Of a DNA stretch of 64,000 bases, positions 9,392 through 18,266 are shown one piece after another; position 1 is the first letter of the stretch, and the number at the start of each line of letters is the position of its first letter. Under the pieces are notes generated by a model. It was not told the origin of the DNA. It searched no databases and worked only from the letters and a program-made list of their open reading frames with translations. Source of the stretch: Photobacterium indicum (GTDB lineage: Bacteria; Pseudomonadota; Gammaproteobacteria; Enterobacterales; Vibrionaceae); assembly GCF_003026215.1 (NCBI RefSeq), contig NZ_PYOC01000003.1, forward strand, positions 434,001-498,000, given 5' to 3'. The position numbers were made by a program, and so were the translations under genes.

Positions 9392-10906
9392 ATGGAACAA
9401 ACGGATGTAACCTCGCTTATCCCTATCATCATTACGTTGATACTTTCATTAAGTACACGAAACGTTGTAATAGGTTTATTTGGTGGCGTATTAAGTGGTG
9501 TCGTTATGCTTAACGGCTTTAACCCTCTCGATACATTTGGGGTGTTAGTAAAAGATCATTTAGTACCTCAACTAACTGACAGTTATAATGCTGGTGTATT
9601 AGTTTTACTTGTTTTCATTGGTGGGTTTGTGGCATTAATGGAACAATCTGGCGGTGGTCACGCTTTTGCTCAAAAAGTCACGCACTGGGTAAGTACTAAG
9701 TGTCGTGCGCAAATATCTTCATGGTTTGGTGGTATTTTTATCTTTTTCTCCGATCTCGGTACACCGCTGATTGTTGGTCCAGTTTTCCGCCCCCTATTTG
9801 ATAAGCTAAAACTTTCCCGTCAAAAATTAGCATTCATTATTGATTCAACCTCATCCCCTGTGGCAATTCTCATTCCCTTTATTGGTTGGGGTGTATATAT
9901 CATGGGGCTTATCCAAAAAGAATTTACTGCCTTAAATGTTGATATAACCGATTGGGAAGCATTTGTTCGTGCAATTCCTTTTCAGTTCTATGCATTTCTA
10001 GCCATTTTTATCGTCCCCTTAGTTGCCTTTAAGAAGCTTGATTTTGGTCCTATGGCTGAAGCAGAAGAAAAAGCACAACGAGGTATAATTACAGGTGGAA
10101 CAAAAGAATCGCTTACCGCTTTTACGCATAAAAATGCAAAGTCATCATTTGTATGGGCCCCATTATTGGTTATGGCTGTTGTGCTTATCAGTATGCTTGC
10201 ACCATTAGGCTTCCCGTTTGAGAAAATTTCTGGATCTTCGTTTAGAGCTGCGCTATCTAGTGCCTATTTCTTTGCTGCTATTACGCTAATTGGCTTGATG
10301 GCGCTGTATAAAGTACGAAATTTCTCTGATGGTATTTCGGTTTATTTAAAAGGAATGGGGAATATGATGCAGGTCGCCATCATTCTTATTCTTGCATGGA
10401 CATTAAGCGGTGTAGGTAAAGATTTAGGAACAGCTGCATATATTGCAGAACAAGCACAAACAGGATTTCCTCATTGGCTAGTACCCGCTGTGGCATTCTT
10501 GTTATCAGCAATAATTTCTTTTGCAACGGGCTCTTCTTGGGGCACATTTGCGATTATGATGCCTTTGGTGATTCCAACAGCTATTGCGATTGACGCACCA
10601 CTTTATGCTTGTATAGGAGCAGTTTTATCTGGCGGGCTGTTTGGTGATCACTGTTCTCCTATTTCAGAAACAACAATATTGTCTTCGACTGGTTCTGGTT
10701 GTGATCAATTTGAACACTTCCGTACCCAGTTACCTTATGCACTTTTAAACGGCTTTATTGCACTTGTCAGCTTTGTTATTGCAGGCGTAATGAATACCCC
10801 ACTGATTCTAATCGGCGCTTTGATTGTGCAAGCTTGTCTGGTATTTGCCTTAGCCAAAGTTCATCAGCGCCATTTAAAAAATAAACACGTTATCGCGGCA
10901 CTATAA
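9392..10906 (+). CDS. NhaC-family Na+/H+ antiporter-like transporter
   Basis: The 504-residue polytopic membrane protein starts MEQTDVTSLIPIIITLIL. It has the repeated helical pattern and motifs of the Na_H_antiporter (NhaC) family, including FIDSTSSPVAILIPFIGW-like and GDHCSPISETTILSSTGS stretches. A strong AGGAAGGAAG ribosome site lies just before the ATG. It is a single-gene unit with its own terminator. Members of this family exchange Na+ for protons or for organic substrates (lactate/malate, amino acids), so the cargo is open. A second NhaC-family gene occurs at 39169, next to an aminotransferase-like enzyme. Confidence 0.8.
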   Translation: MEQTDVTSLIPIIITLILSLSTRNVVIGLFGGVLSGVVMLNGFNPLDTFGVLVKDHLVPQLTDSYNAGVLVLLVFIGGFVALMEQSGGGHAFAQKVTHWVSTKCRAQISSWFGGIFIFFSDLGTPLIVGPVFRPLFDKLKLSRQKLAFIIDSTSSPVAILIPFIGWGVYIMGLIQKEFTALNVDITDWEAFVRAIPFQFYAFLAIFIVPLVAFKKLDFGPMAEAEEKAQRGIITGGTKESLTAFTHKNAKSSFVWAPLLVMAVVLISMLAPLGFPFEKISGSSFRAALSSAYFFAAITLIGLMALYKVRNFSDGISVYLKGMGNMMQVAIILILAWTLSGVGKDLGTAAYIAEQAQTGFPHWLVPAVAFLLSAIISFATGSSWGTFAIMMPLVIPTAIAIDAPLYACIGAVLSGGLFGDHCSPISETTILSSTGSGCDQFEHFRTQLPYALLNGFIALVSFVIAGVMNTPLILIGALIVQACLVFALAKVHQRHLKNKHVIAAL

Positions 10907-10941
10907 CTATTCGTTGCCTCAATCTAACATACACTTATATT

Positions 10942-10972
10942 AAAAAAGCCGCTAAATAATAGCGGCTTTTTT
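10942..10972 (+). terminator. Intrinsic terminator after the NhaC-family gene
   Basis: AAAAAAGCCGCTA pairs with TAGCGGCTTTTTT around an AATAA loop. The A and T runs flank the stem symmetrically, so it could also act on minus-strand transcripts. Confidence 0.88.
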
Positions 10973-10991
10973 CTCACCCAAATTAGAGGTA

Positions 10992-11153
10992 ATACCAACC
11001 TAAATAAGTACCTGTTCATTCTTGCTGATTAAAATCGATAATAACAGCGTTAGAAATTTTATAATTAGAACCACTAGTTACTTCAATTTCTGCCTTGTTC
11101 TTACTGATTTTTCTTGCGCAAATTTATGACCATTTACTTATCCAGATTGGTAT
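10992..11153. repeat. 162-bp inverted-repeat-ended element, copy A
   Basis: The element runs from ATACCAACC to GGTAT. Its left end resembles the reverse complement of its right end (ATACCAATCTGGATAAGTA...). A second copy of exactly the same length is at 57751-57912, and the internal core (TTATAATTAGA.CCACTAGTT) is almost identical. It fills most of the 327-base gap between the NhaC-family gene and the solute-binding protein gene. It carries no plausible gene, which fits a non-autonomous MITE-like repeat. Confidence 0.75.
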
Positions 11154-11233
11154 AGGTTGTTTCTTCCTGAAACGATTAATATTTTACACTTCTTTTTTAT
11201 TATTTGCCTGGCTGTTACGCCATGGCATTAGCA

Positions 11234-12037
11234 CTAACGCTCTAAGTGCACCAGTCCCCACTTTTTGGCAATACGTTCGAAAAAACCCTGAGTCTTTTTT
11301 AACTCAACCCAATGGTTGATATAATTTATCCATACTTGGTCATCACGTGGTAACAACATCGCAATGGGTGTTGGTCTACGCATTCCTTTCACATCTGCAA
11401 TTTTGAGTTGAGAGAACTTACGCGTTATTGTTGCCGCTTCAACGTTAGACGTCACAATAACGGTTGCTCTATTCGCTAAGAGCTCTTGATAGTCTCGAAC
11501 CTCTGAATCAATCACATCATGTTTTGCTTTAGGAAAAAATTCTTTAACCATGCTTTCTTGTACTGTGCCTAGTGAAGAGGCAACAGTTACTGAAACATTA
11601 TTGAAGTCATTCCATTTCTTAAAACGCGTCATGTTCTTTTCTTGGATAACAGGAACAAATGCCAAGTAAAAATAGGGCTGACTATACCCTGCAACTCTGG
11701 CACGGTGCATATTCAGCGAGGCACTGCCCGTCATGTCATATTTATCTGTCACTACACCATTAACGAGATTTTTCCATTCTGCAGCCACATACTCAACCGT
11801 AACTCCAAGATCTTTAGCCAGCTCGGTTGTAATATCTATATCGTAGCCTTTATAGAAATTTGTTGCGGGATCTCGGATAGTCATCGGGTTCCAATCCCCC
11901 GTTGTCCCAACTTTTAATACACCACGATCGATGATTTGTTGTAGGCGACTTGAAGCAGCATCAACTTGTTGTGAAAGCATTAATCCTGGAATAGCGACCA
12001 GTAATGCACATACTTTACTGATGGACCAAGTCTTCAT
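11234..12037 (-). CDS. Periplasmic solute-binding protein, SBP family 3
   Basis: This 267-residue protein has a signal peptide (MKTWSISKVCALLVAIPG... ending VDAA) and a family 3 solute-binding domain beginning RGVLKVGTTGDWNPMTIRD, followed by KGYDIDITTELAKDLG. That pattern is shared by polar amino-acid binding proteins and by periplasmic cyclohexadienyl dehydratase (PheC). No permease or ATPase gene is adjacent, so it may be an orphan receptor, an enzyme or a component of a transporter encoded elsewhere. GAGGTGATC just before ATG 12037 is a good ribosome site; the longer in-frame start at 12076 lacks one. I cannot decide between binding protein and dehydratase. Confidence 0.75.
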   Translation of the reverse strand: MKTWSISKVCALLVAIPGLMLSQQVDAASSRLQQIIDRGVLKVGTTGDWNPMTIRDPATNFYKGYDIDITTELAKDLGVTVEYVAAEWKNLVNGVVTDKYDMTGSASLNMHRARVAGYSQPYFYLAFVPVIQEKNMTRFKKWNDFNNVSVTVASSLGTVQESMVKEFFPKAKHDVIDSEVRDYQELLANRATVIVTSNVEAATITRKFSQLKIADVKGMRRPTPIAMLLPRDDQVWINYINHWVELKKTQGFFERIAKKWGLVHLER

Positions 12038-12369
12038 GATCACCTCGTAATTTATATTGATGATGTTGAAATACACAAAATAAACATAGCAGTAAAATGT
12101 GATCTAAAAGGCAAAAAAATGCTCAATAGTATGCTAGACAGCTCTATTTTTCATTTATCTTAAAAGTAAGAATTTTTAGGCATTATTCTCAAGAATGATT
12201 CATCAAAATGAGCTATCTGATCAGATAAGCTGACATTTAATTGCATTAACTACCGTAACCACCGTTATGATTTGGAATCACAAAAGATTAAAACAAAAAA
12301 TCCCACACTTGCTTATTATCGGAATAAGAAAGTATGGGCAGTATTAAATTGAACTGTCGTGTTCGCTAA
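12038..12369. other. Intergenic region between solute-binding protein and lipoprotein genes
   Basis: The region holds the promoter area of the solute-binding protein gene (minus strand) and, at its right end, the terminator of the lipoprotein gene. It is AT-rich. I see no further gene. Confidence 0.5.
12291..12338 (-). terminator. Terminator of the glycine-zipper lipoprotein gene
   Basis: CCCACACTTGCTTATT (12302-12317) pairs imperfectly with AATAAGAAAGTATGGG (12323-12338). Read on the minus strand the hairpin is followed by a T run (A run 12295-12300 on the plus strand). Confidence 0.7.
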
Positions 12370-12768
12370 TTAATCTTCACGCTTATCTAAAACGGTATAA
12401 CCTTTTTTCTCTAAACAATTACGAACGACGTAATCTGCATCATTCAGATCTTTACTTCGACCAGCAAGACCACCACTTACGGCACCTGTTGCACCACCAA
12501 GGGCAGCTCCTTTAGCAACACCTTCACCAGTCGCTGCTCCTGCTACCGCACCTAAGCCAACCCCTAACAAAGCACCATTACGTCGGGCTGCAACTTTGCT
12601 ACCTGTCGCTTCATCTGCAAAACCAAGGCACTCTTGATATGCCTTATCATAATTCTCATCTTTATCCATCACTACGGGTTGTGTGTTATACGATAAAGCG
12701 CCATGACCAGAGCACCCCATTAAACCGAGAGAAATAACTATTGTTGCTGCAATCGTTAGCTTTTTCAT
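12370..12768 (-). CDS. Glycine-zipper outer-membrane lipoprotein
   Basis: The 132-residue protein has a lipoprotein signal (MKKLTIAATIVISLGLMGC, lipobox LGLMGC, Cys 19). A glycine-rich stretch at about residues 65-103 (GALLGVGLGAVAGAATGEG and following GG/GA repeats) resembles the YMGG-like or SlyB-like glycine zipper that inserts as helical hairpins in membranes. Two further cysteines (near 47 and 117) could form a disulfide. Such proteins are envelope-stress or outer-membrane stability factors, but no specific function is known for this one. It is a single-gene unit. Confidence 0.75.
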   Translation of the reverse strand: MKKLTIAATIVISLGLMGCSGHGALSYNTQPVVMDKDENYDKAYQECLGFADEATGSKVAARRNGALLGVGLGAVAGAATGEGVAKGAALGGATGAVSGGLAGRSKDLNDADYVVRNCLEKKGYTVLDKRED

Positions 12769-12951
12769 ATCGTATAAACCTTATGTTGAGCAGATAAGTT
12801 GATTAGAGAATCTCCATGTCTCGTTGCCAATATTCATTGCAAACATTGACGTCTTTGGTATGACGGTAATTTAACCAACTGCAGCATTTCTAGCTAATCA
12901 CTAGTTCTTAACCAATTGATAAGCGTTACTTATGATTCCGTATTTTTATAT

Positions 12952-12996
12952 AAAAAAAGCCCATTATCTCTTTACTAACAGCAAGAGATGATGAGC
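12952..12996 (-). terminator. Terminator of the TetR-family gene
   Basis: On the minus strand GCTCATCATCTCTT (12983-12996) pairs with AAGAGATAATGGGC (12959-12972), with one mismatch and one G-U pair, and is followed by seven T (12952-12958 as A on the plus strand). Confidence 0.8.
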
Positions 12997-13041
12997 CTTA
13001 ACATTTACTACACAGCTAACACGAGTAACGAAATTAAAAAT

Positions 13042-13662
13042 CTATGCTTTAACTTCATAGCCAGCTAAGAAAAGATCTACACAGCTATTCAAATAGGTTC
13101 TACGATCTTCTTCTGTTTCTTCATTGTCCTCACCTAAGTAAGACCAATAAACGATTCTGCCATGCCACATAAGTAATAACTGCATCGCAGCTTCATGAAC
13201 CGGTATAGGCACATTCAGTACACCTTTATCGATAAAATATTGAATGTAATCAGCCAACATATCGGCTGTCGCTTTAGGTCCAGCGCTAAGATATACCTTC
13301 GCGAGTTGTGGGTGACTATCTCGTTGGCTAATAGCCGTTTTGTACGTATGCTGAGCTTCTTTCGTTAATAACATGCTTTGAAAAGAAAAAGCAAAATCAC
13401 ACAAAACGTCACGAATCGGTCTTTGATCATCGACCAACTTTCCATCTAACTGATTCTCTGAACATTTTGCCTTTATGCACGTCTCAAAAAGCTCATCTTT
13501 CGTTTTAAAGTGTGAATACACTGTCTGCTTAGATACTTGCGCTTTAACGGCTATCGCATCCATGCTGATCGCATAGCCTTGCTCACAGAACAGCTCTCCT
13601 GCTGCTTGTAAAATTTGCTTTCGTTTTTGCTCACTTCTTGGACTCAACACTTCGGTCACCAT
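13042..13662 (-). CDS. TetR/AcrR-family repressor of the adjacent RND pump
   Basis: The 206-residue protein has an N-terminal TetR helix-turn-helix (about residues 12-58: RKQILQAAGELFCEQGY ... VSKQTVYSHFKTKDELF) and an alpha-helical ligand-binding and dimerisation domain. It is divergent from the membrane-fusion and RND genes. The 189-base spacer contains three GTCTAGT operator-like motifs, one a perfect palindrome just before the pump genes. This supports repression of both its own gene and the pump, relieved by an unknown effector. Confidence 0.88.
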   Translation of the reverse strand: MVTEVLSPRSEQKRKQILQAAGELFCEQGYAISMDAIAVKAQVSKQTVYSHFKTKDELFETCIKAKCSENQLDGKLVDDQRPIRDVLCDFAFSFQSMLLTKEAQHTYKTAISQRDSHPQLAKVYLSAGPKATADMLADYIQYFIDKGVLNVPIPVHEAAMQLLLMWHGRIVYWSYLGEDNEETEEDRRTYLNSCVDLFLAGYEVKA

Positions 13663-13698
13663 TAATAAAACAATTTATTATCACTTTTGGCACAATCA

Positions 13699-13820
13699 AA
13701 CTGGACAGTCTAGTTCCGATCGTATATTTTTTACTCATGTGGACTGAGAAGTCTAGTTTGATTCAAGTGCTCTGTGATCGAAACCTGAATTAAATATGTA
13801 TATAGACTAGACCGTCTAGT
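13699..13820. promoter_or_regulatory. TetR-type operator cluster between regulator and RND genes
   Basis: Three related motifs are visible. At 13806-13820, ACTAGAC-C-GTCTAGT is a perfect palindrome with 7-base arms. At 13699-13715, AACTGGAC-A-GTCTAGTT has one mismatch. At 13751-13758, GTCTAGTT is a half site with a degraded partner. The perfect site lies 32 bases before the adaptor start codon, where it would block the promoter or early elongation. The imperfect one lies close to the regulator start, fitting autoregulation. Binding is inferred, the sequence symmetry is seen. Confidence 0.75.
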
Positions 13821-13851
13821 TTTAGAGTAATCCCAATCAGGAAAAATTACC

Positions 13852-15081
13852 ATGCCACAGATATCATCGCGATATACATTACACGTACTGATACTTGCAG
13901 CATTACTTGGCGGCTGTAATAGTTCGAGCTCTGAGCCAGAAATACAAACAGAGCAATTACATATAGCCAGTGTTAATGCGATGACCTTAACACCATCTGA
14001 TCATTACATGGTTACTCGTGAATACGTGGGCATTGTTCAGGCGGGTCAGCAATCCAACTTAGGTTTTGAACTCGGTGGAAAAATAGCGCAGATTTTTGTC
14101 GATGTTGGCGACAAAATTCAAGAAGGTGATCCGCTTATAGTTTTAGATACTCAGCTGCTAAAAACCTCTGCAGACCAGTTAACTGCACAGCAAGCGCAGA
14201 TTACTGCCCAACTAGAATTGGTTAATGCAAACCTAAAACGTCAAAATACACTAAAGAAAAAAGGATTCAGTGCTGAATCTGAAATCGATAACTTGAACAG
14301 CCAACGTAATGCTTTACGGGCAAACTATCGTCAAGTTGGGGCAACCTTGGCGGCGAATCGATTACAACAAGAAAAATCAACGATTTATGCTCCTTATAGC
14401 GGAACCATCAGTGCACGTTACATTTCAAAAGGTGATGTAGTCAATACGGGGTCTCCTACCCTTAGATTACTTGCAAGTAACCGAAAAGAGGCACATGTTG
14501 GCATTCCTACTATGCAACTTCTTCGTGTTAACCAACTCTCTCAATCTTCTGCTACAAACACTGAGAATGCTGCGAATACAGACGGTAAGAAACAATGGGT
14601 TCTACGTATTGGTGATAAAACATACACCACTACGCTATTAAACCCTGGCGCCAGTGTAAATCTGAACTCTCGCTCTATTACCCTGCGTTTCGAATTACCT
14701 GACTCTGTTACTGCTATCGATGGTGAATTAGCGTATTTACAATTAGACGACAAACACGATGACAATGGATATTGGGTGCCACTTTCAGCGATGACCGATG
14801 GACTTAGGGGCGTATGGAATGTGTATGTTCTCAGTGAAGAGTCAGCAGATGAAAACAATACATTAGAAAGTTCGAAAAAAAAGCTTCGCGTTGAGCGACG
14901 TTCTGTACAAGTTTTATATGCAAATGGAAAACAAGCGTATATCAGCGGTGCAGTGAATACAGGCGAAAAATTAGTGTCTGATGGGCTACACCGTTTAGTA
15001 CCAGGACAAACTGTCGTTATATCAGAAAGGAGCTGGCTGCCAAAAAAGCTGTCACTCCCACTGATTGATAGCGAGGCCTAA
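13852..15081 (+). CDS. RND efflux periplasmic adaptor (membrane fusion) lipoprotein
   Basis: This 409-residue protein begins with a lipoprotein signal (lipobox LLGGC, Cys 22). It has the usual adaptor order: a biotinyl-lipoyl half (FELGGKIAQIFVDVGDKIQEGD), an alpha-helical hairpin (about residues 100-165), the second lipoyl half, then beta-barrel and membrane-proximal domains. It should bridge the RND pump and an outer-membrane channel; no channel gene is present here, so TolC or another channel encoded elsewhere would be needed. AGGAAA precedes ATG 13852. Its stop lies 2 bases before the pump gene, so the two are coupled. Confidence 0.88.
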   Translation: MPQISSRYTLHVLILAALLGGCNSSSSEPEIQTEQLHIASVNAMTLTPSDHYMVTREYVGIVQAGQQSNLGFELGGKIAQIFVDVGDKIQEGDPLIVLDTQLLKTSADQLTAQQAQITAQLELVNANLKRQNTLKKKGFSAESEIDNLNSQRNALRANYRQVGATLAANRLQQEKSTIYAPYSGTISARYISKGDVVNTGSPTLRLLASNRKEAHVGIPTMQLLRVNQLSQSSATNTENAANTDGKKQWVLRIGDKTYTTTLLNPGASVNLNSRSITLRFELPDSVTAIDGELAYLQLDDKHDDNGYWVPLSAMTDGLRGVWNVYVLSEESADENNTLESSKKKLRVERRSVQVLYANGKQAYISGAVNTGEKLVSDGLHRLVPGQTVVISERSWLPKKLSLPLIDSEA

Positions 15082-15083
15082 TA

Positions 15084-18000
15084 ATGAAATATATTCTTGG
15101 CAATACTCGGCTGCTTATTCTTGCTGTTGCATTACTGATTGTGAGTGGTCTTTCAGCATTAAGTGCACTACCCCGCGCTGAAGATCCTATCATCAAAAAT
15201 AGAATCGGCAGTGTTGTTACACATTATCCCGGCGCAACAGCTGAGCGTGTGGAAGCACTGGTAACAGAAAAAATTGAAACCAGCTTACGCCAACTTGATG
15301 AAATAAAAACATTATCATCAGTATCTCGCCCTGGTATCTCGGTGATTACAATAGAGTTGAAAGATGAGATTATGGATTCTGACCCCGTTTGGTCGCGAGC
15401 GCGAGATCAGCTCTCTGATGTTGTTCCGGTACTACCTCAAGGTACTTCAGCCCCTGATTTAGATACCGATCATGCTTATGCCTTCACTATTATTACGGCA
15501 CTCACTTGGCAAGGTAATACTGAACCCGATCTTCTTACTTTACGACGTTATGGTATTGAATTAGGTAATCGCTTACGCACCCTTAGCGGCACAGAGTTTG
15601 TCGATGAATACGGTTTGCCTGATGAAGAAGTTCTTGTGAGTATGGATCCTATTGTCGCGAGTGCACTAGGCCGTTCAGCAATATCGATTGCTGAAGCAAT
15701 CAACGGGGCTGACGCGAAAAACTCAGCAGGAGAATTAGTGAATGGCAGTAACAGATTCGCGCTAGAAGTTTCTGATTCTCTCGATTCCTTAGATCGTATT
15801 CGCCGTGTGCCTGTAGCAATTGATGATAATGGCCATGTTGTTCGCTTAGAAGATATTGCCGATGTAGAACGCCGCCAAGCTACTCCTCCCGCAGAGATGG
15901 CAATCGTGCAAGGTCAGCCAGCTGTTATTATCGCAACACGTATGCAGCCTCATTTACGCGTTGACCTCTGGTCTAACCGTGTACACACCTTCTTAGATAC
16001 CTTCCAGCAAGAGCTACCAAGTAACGTTAAAATCAATATCCTGTTTGAACAACAAAGTTATACAGAAACCCGCTTATCAGATCTGTCTCAAAGTCTATTA
16101 ATCGGCTTCACGATCATCTTAATTGTTTTGCTGCTAACGTTAGGTGTTCGTTCAGCTATTATTGTCGCTCTTTCGTTACCACTAACGAGCTTACTCACCT
16201 TAGCAATGATGAAGTTTACAGGGCTACCCATCAACCAGATGTCGGTAACAGGCTTAATTGTTGCCCTTGGTATCATGGTCGATAATGCAATTGTGATGGT
16301 CGATACTATTCAGCATTATCGTCAACAAGGTATCGAGAAACTAAACGCTGCGATGAAGGCACTGAACCATTTATGGATCCCCCTGCTAGGTTCAACCTTA
16401 ACCACTGTTTTAGCTTTCGCCCCTATTATTCTAATGCCGGGACCAGCAGGCGAGTTTGTTGGCGCAATTGCGATTACCGTCTCGTTCTCACTAGTGGGTT
16501 CTTATATTATCTCTCACACCATTGTGGCAGGGTTTGCATCACGTTGGTTACCATCAGGAGAAAATAGCCACCACTGGTATCACACAGGTATCACCCTTCC
16601 AAGGTTAAGCAAAGGATTTGAAAAAAGTGTTCGCATTGCGATTAAACATCCACTAATCACTGCATTGTTAGTATGTGTTTTACCGCTTACTGGCTTTTGG
16701 AATGCCTCACAATTAACGGAGCAATTCTTTCCACCGTCAGACCGTGATATGTTTGAAATTAAGTTGTTTTTACCCCCACAAGCGAGCATTTTTGCCACAG
16801 CAGAAGCAACAAAATCGGTTGATCATATTTTGGCACAATATGACGACATCGAAAATATTAACTGGCTTGTTGGTGGCAACTTCCCTTCGTTCTATTACAA
16901 CATGGCTGCACGTGAAAAAGGCGCAGCCTATTTCGCACAGGCCATGGTAAAAGCGAAAGATTTTTCAGCCGCTAATGCAATGATTCCTGACTTACAAGCC
17001 AAATTAGATATAGAACTACCTCAAGCACAAATCTTAGTCAGAAAACTAGAGCAAGGCCCTCCGTTTAATGCGCCACTCGAGGTGCGCTTATATGGTGCTA
17101 ATCTCGACACATTAAAATCAATTGGTGAAGATATTCGCCTGATTATGACAGAAACGCCCTATGTCACTCACACCCGTGAAACCCTGCAGCCTGGTACACC
17201 CAAAGTTTGGGTAAACGTTAATGAAGAAGCGAGCCAATTAAGTGGCTTAACATTGAGTAAATTCGCTAATTTACTGCAAGCCTCTTTAACAGGTAAAGTA
17301 AGTGGAAATATAATTGAATCTTCTGAATCAATTCCAATCAGAGTCCGTGTTAAAGATGAAAACCGTGAGAATATGTCTCACCTCAGTAACCTTCGTTTAC
17401 CCGTTATCTCTGAAGATGTGTTTACTGGGTTGCCCGTTTCCGCCCTTGCAGAGCTTTCTTTAACACCAAGTAGAGGCGCAATACCACGCCGTAATGGCCA
17501 ACGTGTGAATGTTATTGAAGGTTACATTCGTGCAGGGGTACTACCGCAAACAGCACTTGATCATTTTCAAGCCAATATCACTGAATATCAAAAAACAATT
17601 CCAGCTGGTTATCGGATCGAATTTGGTGGTGAATCAGCCGAGCGAAATGAGTCGGTTAGTAACTTGCTTGCTAACTTATCAATGGTCGTGACACTACTTG
17701 TTATGGTGGTTGTGATTTCGTTTAACTCATTCCGCTTAAGTCTTATTATCTTTACTGTTGGGTTACTTGCCGCTGGGCTAGGCCTGTTATCTGTCTGGAC
17801 ATTCAGCTATCCCTTTGGGTTTACCGTTATTATTGGTTTACTTGGTTTAGTCGGCCTTGCCATTAATGCCGCTATCGTCATCTTGGCTGAACTAAAAGCC
17901 GATGCAGATGCGATAAACGGTGATAGCGACGCAATTCTTGTAGCAGTAATGAGCTGTACGCGTCATATAACCTCTACTACGATCACAACGATTGGTGGGT

Positions 18001-18170
18001 TCATGCCATTAATCTTAGCGGGTGGTGGCTTCTGGCCGCCGTTTGCGGTCGCTATTGCTGGCGGTACACTGTTAACGACGATGATCTCGTTTTACTTTGT
18101 ACCCGCAGTGTTTAGACTGGCGGTATATAAAAAGCCACTGTATAAAAACCAATCTGTCACAGTCAGTTAG
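15084..18170 (+). CDS. RND-family efflux pump, inner-membrane subunit
   Basis: The 1028-residue protein has the RND architecture: helix 1 near the N terminus, the ALPRAEDP motif at about residues 29-36, a large periplasmic porter domain, helices 2-6, a second porter domain and helices 8-12. In the helix 4 segment GIMVDNAIVMVD, the Asp-Asp pair of AcrB is Asp-Asn. In the helix 10 region (LAINAAIVILAE) I do not see the AcrB-type lysine. Such substitutions occur in the ALPRAEDP branch, so proton coupling probably differs in detail. Substrate is unknown; TetR control suggests induction by a toxic or signal compound. Confidence 0.88.
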   Translation: MKYILGNTRLLILAVALLIVSGLSALSALPRAEDPIIKNRIGSVVTHYPGATAERVEALVTEKIETSLRQLDEIKTLSSVSRPGISVITIELKDEIMDSDPVWSRARDQLSDVVPVLPQGTSAPDLDTDHAYAFTIITALTWQGNTEPDLLTLRRYGIELGNRLRTLSGTEFVDEYGLPDEEVLVSMDPIVASALGRSAISIAEAINGADAKNSAGELVNGSNRFALEVSDSLDSLDRIRRVPVAIDDNGHVVRLEDIADVERRQATPPAEMAIVQGQPAVIIATRMQPHLRVDLWSNRVHTFLDTFQQELPSNVKINILFEQQSYTETRLSDLSQSLLIGFTIILIVLLLTLGVRSAIIVALSLPLTSLLTLAMMKFTGLPINQMSVTGLIVALGIMVDNAIVMVDTIQHYRQQGIEKLNAAMKALNHLWIPLLGSTLTTVLAFAPIILMPGPAGEFVGAIAITVSFSLVGSYIISHTIVAGFASRWLPSGENSHHWYHTGITLPRLSKGFEKSVRIAIKHPLITALLVCVLPLTGFWNASQLTEQFFPPSDRDMFEIKLFLPPQASIFATAEATKSVDHILAQYDDIENINWLVGGNFPSFYYNMAAREKGAAYFAQAMVKAKDFSAANAMIPDLQAKLDIELPQAQILVRKLEQGPPFNAPLEVRLYGANLDTLKSIGEDIRLIMTETPYVTHTRETLQPGTPKVWVNVNEEASQLSGLTLSKFANLLQASLTGKVSGNIIESSESIPIRVRVKDENRENMSHLSNLRLPVISEDVFTGLPVSALAELSLTPSRGAIPRRNGQRVNVIEGYIRAGVLPQTALDHFQANITEYQKTIPAGYRIEFGGESAERNESVSNLLANLSMVVTLLVMVVVISFNSFRLSLIIFTVGLLAAGLGLLSVWTFSYPFGFTVIIGLLGLVGLAINAAIVILAELKADADAINGDSDAILVAVMSCTRHITSTTITTIGGFMPLILAGGGFWPPFAVAIAGGTLLTTMISFYFVPAVFRLAVYKKPLYKNQSVTVS

Positions 18171-18266
18171 ACATAAATAACGTTAGCTGCAATCACAATC
18201 AGGAGGATAAGAGGTTATGCTTTTGCTTTACACCCAAGCTACCTCTTGTTCTTCCTTTAATGATCA

